This document shows, piece by piece, positions 1-5,952 of a stretch of 12,654 nucleotides of DNA. The notes beneath the pieces were generated by a model. That model searched no databases. It saw only the letters and a list, made by a program, of their open reading frames with translations, and had not been told where the DNA came from. Within the stretch, counting starts at the first letter, position 1. Each line of letters opens with the position of its first letter. The stretch lies in NCBI GenBank assembly GCA_018267435.1, contig JAFDYM010000149.1, positions 1 through 12,654 on the forward strand. Reading direction: 5' to 3'. Both the position numbers and the translations under genes were made by a program. This stretch comes from Bacteroidota bacterium (GTDB taxonomy: Bacteria; Bacteroidota; Bacteroidia; Chitinophagales; LD1).

Positions 1-1608
1 AAATTAACCCCTAGGCAGAAGATGATTAACATGATGTATCTCGTGTTAACGGCCCTTCTAGCATTGAACGTTTCGCAAGAGGTATTGAACGCCTTCAAAC
101 TAGTAAATGATGGCCTTCAAACTTCTAACGGAGCCCTAAAAGATAAGAACGGCGGTATATATAACGCGTTCGAAAAACAATTGAGCGACGATAAAGCTAA
201 AGCTCAGGCGTATTATGACAAAGCACAAACCGCTAAAGCCTTAAGTGCGGACCTAGTAAAATTGCTAGAGCAGTACAAAAAGGAAATAGTAGACGAAGCT
301 AAAGGCTTAGACCCCGAAACAGGCGATATAGTAGAACGCGATAATATAGATATAGCTACACGTAAGTTTGTTGAAGACCCAGCTGGTAGAAAGCGTGGCC
401 AAGAACTACAGGCTAAAATACTAGATACCCGCAAGAAACTATTGGCTCTTGTTGATCCAGCTGATCAAGCAAACTTCAAGATATCGTTAGATGCCCCTAC
501 TCCTAAAGTACCGGGCGAAGAAGGTGCAAAATGGGAATATGCTACATTCAGCCACGTACCTACTACAGCTGCTGTAACTATCCTTACAAAGTTCCAGAAC
601 GATGCTATATCTTCTGAGGGTGCAGTAATAGAATATCTAATCAAGAAAATTGGCGCGGCCGACTTTAAGTTTACCGACCTTACAGCTAAGGTTATAGCAC
701 CATCTAGCTACATCATGCAAGGCCAGCAGTACAAGGCAGATATCTTCCTTGCGGCTTTCAACAGCACACAGCAACCAGAAGTATTTTTGGGGCCTCTATC
801 AGGTTTCAAGAAGAGCGCTACTGGTGGTTACGAAAAAATGGAGTCTACTAGCCCTCTACCTGCTGGTTACAGCGAAGGTAGCATGCTAAAAGCAGAAAAC
901 GGTATGGCTAAACTTGAGCGTGGCGGCGGTGCAGTAGGCGAAAGCAAGTACACTGGTATCATCCGTGTTAAAAACCCTACCGGTGGTTATACTTTCTATC
1001 CTTTCGAAGGTGGTTACCAAGTAGCTGCTAAAGCGGTGGTGGTATCTCCTACGCAAATGAACGTTCTTTACATCGGTGTTCCTAACCCTATGGAAGTATC
1101 AGTTCCGGGTGTTGGTACTGGCGATGTATCGGCTAGCATGAGCGCAGGTACACTTACCCGCAATAGCGATGGTACTTACACTGCTACAGTAAGCAGCGTA
1201 GGTAAAACTACTATCAACGTATCGGCTAAAATAGAAGGCAAAGTTCAGCCTATGGGTTCTAAAGAATTCCGTGTTAAGCGTATTCCAGATCCAGTTCCTA
1301 CTTTAGGTGGTAAGCTACGTGGCGGTAACACTCAGCCTGGTACTATTAAAGCTCAAAGTGGTGTAGTTGCCCTTATGGAAAACTTCGACTTCGACGCAAG
1401 GTTCCAAGTTGTAAGCTACCAAATGGTATACTCATCTAAAGGTGAAATATTTAAAAGTGAGGCACAAGGCCCAATGTTTACTCCTCAAATGAAGAGTTTC
1501 CTTGACCGTGCTAAGCCAAAAGACATTATCTTTATAGATGAAATTAAAGTTGTCGGTCCAGACAAAACTCCACGTAAACTAGGCCAGATAGCATTCCAAA
1601 TAATATAA
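1..1608 (+). CDS. gldM: GldM, type IX secretion/gliding motor periplasmic subunit (5' partial)
   Basis: GldM (PorM) pairs with GldL in the inner membrane to form the proton-driven motor of type IX secretion and gliding, and reaches through the periplasm towards the GldK/GldN ring. The frame is open from base 1 and begins KLTPRQKMINMMYLVLTALLALN, written here as the hallmark GldM N-terminus; family members usually start about four residues earlier, so the true start lies just outside the window and the ATG at 22 is internal. Visible residues about 11-29 form the single membrane helix. The Arg in TPRQK corresponds to the membrane-edge Arg near residue 9 of known GldM proteins. The remaining ~500 residues are periplasmic: a helical first domain rich in Lys/Ala/Asp, then Gly/Val/Thr-rich beta domains matching the family's elongated multi-domain arm. 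The 535 visible residues fit the family's length. gldN follows after 13 bases, indicating one operon. Confidence 0.95.
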   Translation, partial: KLTPRQKMINMMYLVLTALLALNVSQEVLNAFKLVNDGLQTSNGALKDKNGGIYNAFEKQLSDDKAKAQAYYDKAQTAKALSADLVKLLEQYKKEIVDEAKGLDPETGDIVERDNIDIATRKFVEDPAGRKRGQELQAKILDTRKKLLALVDPADQANFKISLDAPTPKVPGEEGAKWEYATFSHVPTTAAVTILTKFQNDAISSEGAVIEYLIKKIGAADFKFTDLTAKVIAPSSYIMQGQQYKADIFLAAFNSTQQPEVFLGPLSGFKKSATGGYEKMESTSPLPAGYSEGSMLKAENGMAKLERGGGAVGESKYTGIIRVKNPTGGYTFYPFEGGYQVAAKAVVVSPTQMNVLYIGVPNPMEVSVPGVGTGDVSASMSAGTLTRNSDGTYTATVSSVGKTTINVSAKIEGKVQPMGSKEFRVKRIPDPVPTLGGKLRGGNTQPGTIKAQSGVVALMENFDFDARFQVVSYQMVYSSKGEIFKSEAQGPMFTPQMKSFLDRAKPKDIIFIDEIKVVGPDKTPRKLGQIAFQII

Positions 1609-1621
1609 TAAACAAGGAACG

Positions 1622-2446
1622 ATGATTAAGTCAGGTAAAATTGTTTTCGCTGCACTTGCCCTTATGGTTTCGGGTAGTGTGTTTGCACAAGAGCCATTGG
1701 ACGGTGCATACATCAAAACTACTACGAAAGAGAAAGAGGTAATCCCTTATGACTACATCCGCGAAGCGGACGTGTTTTGGGCTAAGCGAATATGGAGGAT
1801 GATTGATGTTCGCGAGAAGATGAACCTTCCGTTCAAGTATCCTCAACAGCCACTTATACAGGTATTGCACGAAGCTGCAAAGAATGGTGAACTTACAGTT
1901 TACGATCCGGCGGTAGTAGATGCTGACCAGTTTAAGCAGGTAATGAGTGTAGATGACGTTAAGAAGCTAGGTGCACGTGTTGATACCGTAATGCAGATTA
2001 ACCCTATTACCTTGGAAGAAGAGCAAGTAATAACCAAGAACGAATTGACATGGGACAAGATAGTGAAGTACCGTGTTAAGGAAGACTGGTTCTTCGACGA
2101 GGAAACTTCTACGCTTATGGTTCGCGTAATAGGTGTAGCCCCAATTATGGAAGACTATGATGCTAGCGGTAACTACCGTGGCGACATGACCATGTACTGG
2201 GTATATTATCCTGACTTACGTCCTATATTGGCAAAATACGAAGTGTATAACCCACGTAACGATGCACAGCGCCTTAGCTGGGAAGATGTTTTCGAAGCAC
2301 GTATCTTCGAAAGCTATATCTACAAAGAGAGCAACGTATACGACAGGAACATACAGGAGTATGCTACCGGTATGGATGCATTGTTGGAAAGCGACAGGGT
2401 GAAGTACGATATCTTCACTTTCGAGCACGACCTTTGGAACTACTAG
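1622..2446 (+). CDS. gldN: GldN, type IX secretion/gliding protein
   Basis: GldN (PorN) is a periplasmic partner of the lipoprotein GldK (PorK); together they form the ring under the outer membrane that contacts the GldM arm. The 274-residue product starts with a clear signal peptide (Lys-rich start, hydrophobic core, likely cut after Ala22 in VFA-QEP). The mature protein has the family's characteristic early block at residues 43-66 (DYIREADVFWAKRIW, then MIDVREKMNLPF) and a middle segment with repeated Asp/Glu and Tyr/Trp. It is somewhat shorter than characterised PorN/GldN proteins of well over 300 residues, mainly at the C-terminus by my reading. The start is supported by the signal peptide and an AAGGA stretch at 1614-1618, close to the ATG. 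It lies 13 bases after gldM and ends before a strong terminator, so it is the last gene of this operon. Confidence 0.93.
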   Translation: MIKSGKIVFAALALMVSGSVFAQEPLDGAYIKTTTKEKEVIPYDYIREADVFWAKRIWRMIDVREKMNLPFKYPQQPLIQVLHEAAKNGELTVYDPAVVDADQFKQVMSVDDVKKLGARVDTVMQINPITLEEEQVITKNELTWDKIVKYRVKEDWFFDEETSTLMVRVIGVAPIMEDYDASGNYRGDMTMYWVYYPDLRPILAKYEVYNPRNDAQRLSWEDVFEARIFESYIYKESNVYDRNIQEYATGMDALLESDRVKYDIFTFEHDLWNY

Positions 2447-2467
2447 AATTTAGTTTCTAAGCATATT

Positions 2468-2506
2468 AAAAGCGGCTTCCCCAATAAGGAGGCCGCTTTT
2501 GTTTTT
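2468..2506 (+). terminator. Intrinsic terminator after gldN
   Basis: The arms AAAAGCGGCTTCC (2468-2480) and GGAGGCCGCTTTT (2488-2500) form a 13-bp stem with one U-G wobble around the 7-base loop CCAATAA, followed by GTTTTT. It lies 21 bases after the gldN stop. Because the arms end in A and T runs, it could also work in the other direction for transcripts leaving rlmN, which ends about 190 bases away. Confidence 0.9.
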
Positions 2507-2685
2507 ATGTATTTCGAACACGGATGATACTGATAGCTCAGATCAATGCCGAGCGAAGCAGAAAGGAGATAGCACAATAGCACCGCACCCCAAAAGATAT
2601 GAAGGCATCACTATGCTTCCTAGCGTAGCGCTAGACTCTTAAACAAATTCTTCTTTTCAGCTTAGTGTATTTGATGCAAAAGCGC
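2507..2685. other. Noncoding gap between convergent gldN and rlmN, with two small hairpins
   Basis: No credible gene is present in these 179 bases. Two inverted repeats lie side by side: GAAGGCAT (2601-2608) with ATGCTTC (2613-2619), a 7-bp stem with one bulged G and a 4-base loop; and CTAGCG (2620-2625) with CGCTAG (2629-2634), a perfect 6-bp stem with a TAG loop. No T-run follows either, so they are poor terminators. The stretch ATGCCGAGCGAAGCAGA near 2547-2563 recalls dispersed intergenic repeats of the type 'catgccgagcgaagtcgaag' common in bacterial genomes, which suggests a worn repeat copy. That is a resemblance from memory only. Confidence 0.3.
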
Positions 2686-3726
2686 TTACTTATTCTTATT
2701 GGCTAGCTGCCCACAAGCGGCATCAATATCCTTACCACGGCTGCGGCGTACTGCCGCGCTTACACCATGTTTGCGCAAGTGGTTAAGAAATGTATCGCGC
2801 CTTTCGGGCTTAGCACGGCGTAGGGTTACACCTTCCACGTTATTATATTCAATTAAGTTAACGAACGAGGGCACTTGTTGGGTAAGGGCTATCAGTTCAT
2901 CGGCATCTTCTATGCTATCGTTAAAGTGGTCGAACAAAATGTACTCGAAAGTGATTTTGTTGCCTGTTTTATCGTAGAAATATTTCAGCGCAGCTATCAC
3001 ATCTTCTAACCTATTGCTGCGGTTTATATCCATTATCTGATCGCGCTTCTCATTGTTCGGTGCGTGTAGCGATAGGGCAAGATTGAAGTTCATATCCTCA
3101 TCGGCCATGCGTATAATGCCGCGGGCTATACCGCTGGTACTTACGGTAATGCGCTTTTGTGCCATACCCAGCCCATCTTGACCAGTTATAAGGCGTATGC
3201 TCTGCATTACGTTGTCGTAGTTAAGCAGGGGCTCGCCCATGCCCATGTATACTATATTGGTTAATGGCCTGCCGCTGTGCTCTGTAGCGTGTTTATTCAG
3301 CAAAACTACCTGGTCGTATATCTCCGATGCATCTAGGTTCCTTTCGCGCTTTAAAAAGCCCGTAGCGCAGAAATTGCACGATAGCGAACAGCCTACTTGA
3401 GATGAGACACAGGCCGTACTGCGGTCATCGTCGGGTATCATCACGCCTTCTACCAGAAAGTTGTCGTGCAGGCGCATGCCTAGCTTTACGGTACCGTCCT
3501 TGCTTTTTTGGGTCAAGGTTTCGTTTACGGGCAGTATGGCAAACTGCTCATTTAGTTTTACGCGCAGGTCTTTGCTCAGGTTCGTCATTTCATCGAACGA
3601 GCGCGCCGATTTCTTCCACAGCCATTCGTACACCTGCTTGGCGCGGAACTTGGGCTCGCCCATTTTCTCAAACTCGCCTATAAGGTCGGTACTGCTTAGT
3701 TTACGTATGTCTATTGCTGTTGCCAT
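2686..3726 (-). CDS. rlmN: RlmN, dual-specificity 23S rRNA A2503 / tRNA A37 C2-methyltransferase
   Basis: RlmN is a cytoplasmic radical SAM enzyme that methylates C2 of A2503 in 23S rRNA and of A37 in some tRNAs, supporting translation accuracy. The 346-residue protein has the radical SAM [4Fe-4S] motif CX3CX2C at Cys113, Cys117 and Cys120 (GCSLSCNFC), preceded by Cys106 in the CVSSQVGC block. It has the MGMGEPLLN SAM-binding motif at 161-169 and Cys338 in AACGQL near the C-terminus, matching the methyl-carrying Cys355 of the E. coli enzyme. All catalytic residues are therefore present. The open frame extends 18 codons further to 3780, but that part is atypical and contains the promoter element at 3737-3744, so I place the start at 3726 (MATAIDIRKL). 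It is monocistronic and separated by a terminator from the gene behind it. It is most likely RlmN rather than Cfr, as it has the housekeeping sequence pattern. Confidence 0.95.
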   Translation of the reverse strand: MATAIDIRKLSSTDLIGEFEKMGEPKFRAKQVYEWLWKKSARSFDEMTNLSKDLRVKLNEQFAILPVNETLTQKSKDGTVKLGMRLHDNFLVEGVMIPDDDRSTACVSSQVGCSLSCNFCATGFLKRERNLDASEIYDQVVLLNKHATEHSGRPLTNIVYMGMGEPLLNYDNVMQSIRLITGQDGLGMAQKRITVSTSGIARGIIRMADEDMNFNLALSLHAPNNEKRDQIMDINRSNRLEDVIAALKYFYDKTGNKITFEYILFDHFNDSIEDADELIALTQQVPSFVNLIEYNNVEGVTLRRAKPERRDTFLNHLRKHGVSAAVRRSRGKDIDAACGQLANKNK

Positions 3727-3736
3727 TTTCGGTCTG

Positions 3737-3744
3737 CAAAGGTA
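3737..3744 (-). promoter_or_regulatory. Putative rlmN promoter -7 element
   Basis: On the minus strand this reads TACCTTTG, a perfect match to the Bacteroidota -7 consensus TAnnTTTG, followed by C. It ends 10 bases before the chosen rlmN ATG. No matching TTTG box is seen about 19 bases upstream, where the sequence runs into the terminator of the preceding gene, so the promoter may be weak or depend on other contacts. Confidence 0.55.
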
Positions 3745-3774
3745 ATAAGTATAAAGGGATGTTGGGGTATATAA

Positions 3775-3811
3775 AAGCAAAAACGGGCTTGAGTTTCCTC
3801 AGCCCGTTTTT
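3775..3811 (-). terminator. Intrinsic terminator after the DUF1573 gene
   Basis: On the plus strand AAAAACGGGCT (3779-3789) pairs with AGCCCGTTTTT (3801-3811), and GAG (3791-3793) pairs with CTC (3798-3800) across a bulged T, closing on a TTTC loop. Read in the minus direction the stem ends in GTTTTTGCTTTT. It lies 21 bases beyond the stop of the DUF1573 gene and directly upstream of the rlmN promoter, insulating the two genes. Confidence 0.85.
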
Positions 3812-3832
3812 GTATATGCTATTAGTTATTTA

Positions 3833-4285
3833 CTAGTGGCCGCCTGCTGGTGCCGCTGGTGCAGTACCTGCTGCTGGGTCGTTAACGTTACCTGTTATTT
3901 TCAAGGTTTCGTTAGGGTTTTTAGCGTTTGAAGTAACGGTTACTGTTTTAGTAAACGGACCTACGCGGTTAATGTCGTAGTGTACTTTTATCTCACCACC
4001 TTTACCTGGCAATATTGGCTCGGTAGGGCAGGTAGGTACAGTACAACCACAGCTACCGCGGCAGCTTGATAGTATTAGTGGTGTTTTACCTGTGTTGGTG
4101 AATTTGAATACGCGAGTAGCAGCGCCTTCGTCACCTTTAGTTACAGTACCATAATCTATGGTAGTACTTTCCCACTTTACATCCGGAGCATTAGGATCTG
4201 GAGCTGGGGTTGCGCTCTGACCATCTTGTGCTACTGCAAACAAAGTACCTGCAGCTAGGCTCAACATCAGAAATAACTTTTTCAT
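3833..4285 (-). CDS. Secreted DUF1573-family protein
   Basis: A small exported protein of unknown role from the DUF1573 family, which is abundant in Bacteroidota. The 150 residues begin with a signal peptide (MKKLFLMLSLAAGTLF, likely cut after Ala19). A short Pro/Ala/Asp linker follows, and then one Ig-like beta domain at residues 36-134: the family's F/YGTV..G entry (DYGTVTKG), the FTNTGKTPLIL strand, the Cys/Pro motif and the ITGNV end. The Cys motif is expanded here to CRGSCGCTVPTC with Cys75, 79, 81 and 86. The C-terminus (135-150) is a Pro/Ala/Gly-rich tail. Family members are thought to sit in the periplasm or at the cell surface, with no established reaction. The gene has its own promoter and terminator, so it is transcribed alone. 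The start is fixed by the signal peptide and a long A/T-rich leader. Confidence 0.88.
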   Translation of the reverse strand: MKKLFLMLSLAAGTLFAVAQDGQSATPAPDPNAPDVKWESTTIDYGTVTKGDEGAATRVFKFTNTGKTPLILSSCRGSCGCTVPTCPTEPILPGKGGEIKVHYDINRVGPFTKTVTVTSNAKNPNETLKITGNVNDPAAGTAPAAPAGGH

Positions 4286-4330
4286 TGTTCTGTTTTTAAA
4301 TTAAAAATTTGGTTGTCGTTTGTTGTGTAA

Positions 4331-4360
4331 CAAATGTAATGCCTTTTATCATTCATCAAA
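4331..4360 (-). promoter_or_regulatory. Bacteroidota-type promoter of the DUF1573 gene
   Basis: On the minus strand TTTG (4357-4360) is followed after 18 bases by TACATTTG (4331-4338), a close match to the Bacteroidota sigma-70 consensus TTTG-N19-TAnnTTTG. The -7 box lies 45 bases before the ATG. The leader between them is A/T-rich (AAATTTTTAATTTAAAAAC) with no Shine-Dalgarno sequence, as is common in highly translated genes of this phylum. Confidence 0.75.
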
Positions 4361-4397
4361 CGCCGAATCTGTTTCTATTTAAGGTTTTTAACTTAAT

Positions 4398-4417
4398 AAA
4401 ACCTATAGCAGCTATGG
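4398..4417 (-). terminator. Weak hairpin overlapping the methyltransferase stop codon
   Basis: In the minus direction CCATAG and CTATAGG pair over 6 bp with one bulged A and a 3-base CTG loop, followed by TTTT and ATT. It includes the TAG stop of the methyltransferase gene. The stem is short and low in G+C, so it may be only a partial stop; it is the only candidate between this gene and the DUF1573 promoter. Confidence 0.35.
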
Positions 4418-5170
4418 TTTGTAGGAGGTATTTAGCCTTGCGCATTTAAGGTGCAGCGGCCATGTTACCAGTTTCGTTTCTCCTTCGGGCCATAGGTTGT
4501 TTAGCTTCGGTACTAGCACATCTAACGGGTGGGTGTTGTGTTGGGTTACATAAGCGTTGTAGGCGCTCCAGCTTTTTACATAGTTTAACCAATGCTGTAC
4601 GTCCCATTCCATTTTGCAGTAGAGCTTCGGCGTGTCAATGCTTGAATAAGGGAAGGGCAGCGTAGTGTATTTATTGCGCACATACCAGCGCCCATCGGGC
4701 CAATAGTCATGTAAATAATCATACATAAACCACTCCATTAATGTATCAATTTCGGGTGTTATACTCGCCTCGCTATAGGTCCATACTGCCAATATGCCAT
4801 TGGGCTTGGCTACCCTTTCGGCCTCGGCATAAAAAGCATCGTGCTTAAACCAATGTGCCGCTGTGGCAACGGTTATCAGGTCTACGCTGCTATCTTCTAA
4901 CCCCGATTCCTCTGCCGTGCCTACCCTGTAAACTACATTGGGTGTGGCTATGGCATTGTCTATTTGCTTTTTGCTGCCATCGGTAGCTATTACCTTCTCG
5001 AAATACTTCGCCACCGATACCGCTGCTTGTCCATTGCCTGTGGCACAGTCCCAACACAATTGCTTGCCAGGTGCTAAGCTGGCTAGGTATGCAAACAATT
5101 CATCGGGATATGTAGGCCTCGCCTGCAGGTATATATTCGCCTGCTTCGAGAAGTGGTCTTGAAAGCTCAT
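4412..5170 (-). CDS. Class I SAM-dependent methyltransferase (methyltransferase type 11, TMT1/CRG1-like)
   Basis: A soluble cytoplasmic methyltransferase of 252 residues; the substrate is unknown. The N-terminal DHFSKQANIYLQARPTYP (residues 5-22) is the usual entry of this subfamily. SAM-binding motif I appears as CWDCATGNGQAA (39-50), an acidic residue ends the second strand (ATDG, 62-65), and VDLITVATAAHWF (96-108) followed by VAKPNG (120-125) gives motifs II and III. The AAHWF block and the SWSAYNAY segment (200-207) resemble small-molecule methyltransferases such as yeast TMT1 and CRG1, which act on carboxylic acids. The frame continues 52 codons upstream, but that stretch is basic, lacks family similarity and contains the promoter, so I start at 5170. 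It is divergent from the efflux operon, 155 bases away, which could mean shared control. Confidence 0.85.
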   Translation of the reverse strand: MSFQDHFSKQANIYLQARPTYPDELFAYLASLAPGKQLCWDCATGNGQAAVSVAKYFEKVIATDGSKKQIDNAIATPNVVYRVGTAEESGLEDSSVDLITVATAAHWFKHDAFYAEAERVAKPNGILAVWTYSEASITPEIDTLMEWFMYDYLHDYWPDGRWYVRNKYTTLPFPYSSIDTPKLYCKMEWDVQHWLNYVKSWSAYNAYVTQHNTHPLDVLVPKLNNLWPEGETKLVTWPLHLKCARLNTSYKP

Positions 5171-5174
5171 ACTG

Positions 5175-5206
5175 TGAAGGTACTGTATTGTTCCCCTTCT
5201 CCCAAA
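5175..5206 (-). promoter_or_regulatory. Putative methyltransferase promoter
   Basis: On the minus strand TTTG (5203-5206) is followed after 20 bases by TACCTTCA (5175-5182), which has one mismatch to TAnnTTTG. The -7 box ends only 4 bases before the ATG at 5170, so the transcript would be leaderless or nearly so. The spacing equals that of the opposing TetR promoter. Confidence 0.5.
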
Positions 5207-5218
5207 CGGTACATTTTT

Positions 5219-5238
5219 GTTAAATAATCGGTTAAATA
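5219..5238. repeat. Direct repeat GTTAAATA between two divergent promoters
   Basis: GTTAAATA occurs at 5219-5226 and again at 5231-5238, a 12-base period or slightly more than one helical turn. It lies between the methyltransferase promoter (5175-5206) and the TetR promoter (5287-5318). A related GTTAAC palindrome sits at 5304-5309, just before the -7 box of the TetR gene. These are candidate operator half-sites for the TetR protein or another regulator, although such A/T-rich repeats can also arise by chance. Confidence 0.35.
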
Positions 5239-5286
5239 TGCCTTTTCTACGCTTAAACCCAACACATGGAAACTTTACAACTATTT

Positions 5287-5318
5287 TTTGTTTCCAAAAC
5301 CTTGTTAACGTACATTTG
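5287..5318 (+). promoter_or_regulatory. Promoter of the TetR/efflux operon
   Basis: TTTG (5287-5290) is followed after 20 bases by TACATTTG (5311-5318), then C, a good match to the Bacteroidota promoter. The box ends 7 bases before the ATG at 5326, predicting an almost leaderless mRNA. It lies inside the longer open frame starting at 5266, which argues against that upstream start. The GTTAAC palindrome inside the spacer is a possible repressor contact. Confidence 0.7.
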
Positions 5319-5325
5319 CCCGCCA

Positions 5326-5952
5326 ATGAAAAACAAGCGTACAGAAAATCTCTTACAAAAATCGCGCGAGCTGTTCATGAAGTTCGGTATAAAGAACCTG
5401 ACCATGGACGATATAGCGCGCGAGCTATGTATGAGCAAAAAAACCATTTACCAATCGGTAGATAACAAAGCTGAATTGGTAGAGAGGGTAATACAGAACT
5501 ACCTAGAGGAAGAGAATGTAGACCTAGACAAGATTTACGCCCGTGCTGATAATGCCATAGATGAGATAATAGCCATTATAGATTATTTTATTGAGCGTAT
5601 GCGGGGGCTTAACTCTACGGCAGTGCACGATATGAAGAAGCACTACCCCGAGGCATGGAGCCATTACAACACATACAGGTTTAACAACGCGCTAAGGCGC
5701 ATAACCGAAAACTTGGTGCGTGGCGTACAAGAGGGTGCCTACCGCGCCGATATGAATGTATCGACCATTGCAAGGATTTATTTGGGCGGCATCGATAGCC
5801 TGCTAAGTCCTGAATACTTTCCTGTTACAGAGTATCAGTTTATAGAAGTTTACAAAGAATATCAATACTACCACCTGCGCGGCATTGTTACTGAACAGGG
5901 CTTAAAAATATTGGAGGCTAACAACCTTTTTACAAAACAAGAAACTAAATGA
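5326..5952 (+). CDS. TetR/AcrR-family transcriptional regulator of the efflux operon
   Basis: A 208-residue DNA-binding protein, most likely a local repressor that releases its operator when a ligand of the pump accumulates. Residues 5-60 are the TetR N-terminal domain: helix 1 (RTENLLQKSRELFMKFG), then the helix-turn-helix at about 25-45 with recognition helix MSKKTIYQSV and the following NKAELVERVI. The remaining ~145 residues are the helical ligand-binding and dimerisation domain, whose ligand cannot be read from sequence. The start MKNKRTEN is chosen because the TAnnTTTG promoter box ends 7 bases before it and TetR proteins normally begin a few residues before helix 1. Its last codons overlap the next gene as ATGA, so the regulator and channel are translationally coupled; this suggests autoregulation of the whole operon. 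Confidence 0.92.
   Translation: MKNKRTENLLQKSRELFMKFGIKNLTMDDIARELCMSKKTIYQSVDNKAELVERVIQNYLEEENVDLDKIYARADNAIDEIIAIIDYFIERMRGLNSTAVHDMKKHYPEAWSHYNTYRFNNALRRITENLVRGVQEGAYRADMNVSTIARIYLGGIDSLLSPEYFPVTEYQFIEVYKEYQYYHLRGIVTEQGLKILEANNLFTKQETK

Noticed and set aside
3402..3745. Two plus-strand frames of about 93 residues opposite rlmN
   Set aside because: They are antisense shadows of a strongly conserved gene, rich in Arg, Cys and Ser without domain signs, and have no promoter in front.
3727..3780. Eighteen-codon N-terminal extension of RlmN (MLLYTPTSLYTYYLCRPK)
   Set aside because: It lacks family similarity, and its coding bases contain the TACCTTTG promoter element; RlmN proteins of normal length begin at the downstream Met.
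5266..5325. Upstream start for the TetR gene (METLQLFFVSKTLLTYICPP)
   Set aside because: The promoter boxes at 5287-5318 lie within it, so those codons would not be transcribed.
5171..5326. Fifty-two-codon N-terminal extension of the methyltransferase
   Set aside because: The extension is basic and unlike the family, covers the putative promoter, and would overlap the TetR control region; the conserved DHFSKQA..YLQARPTYP start follows the later Met.
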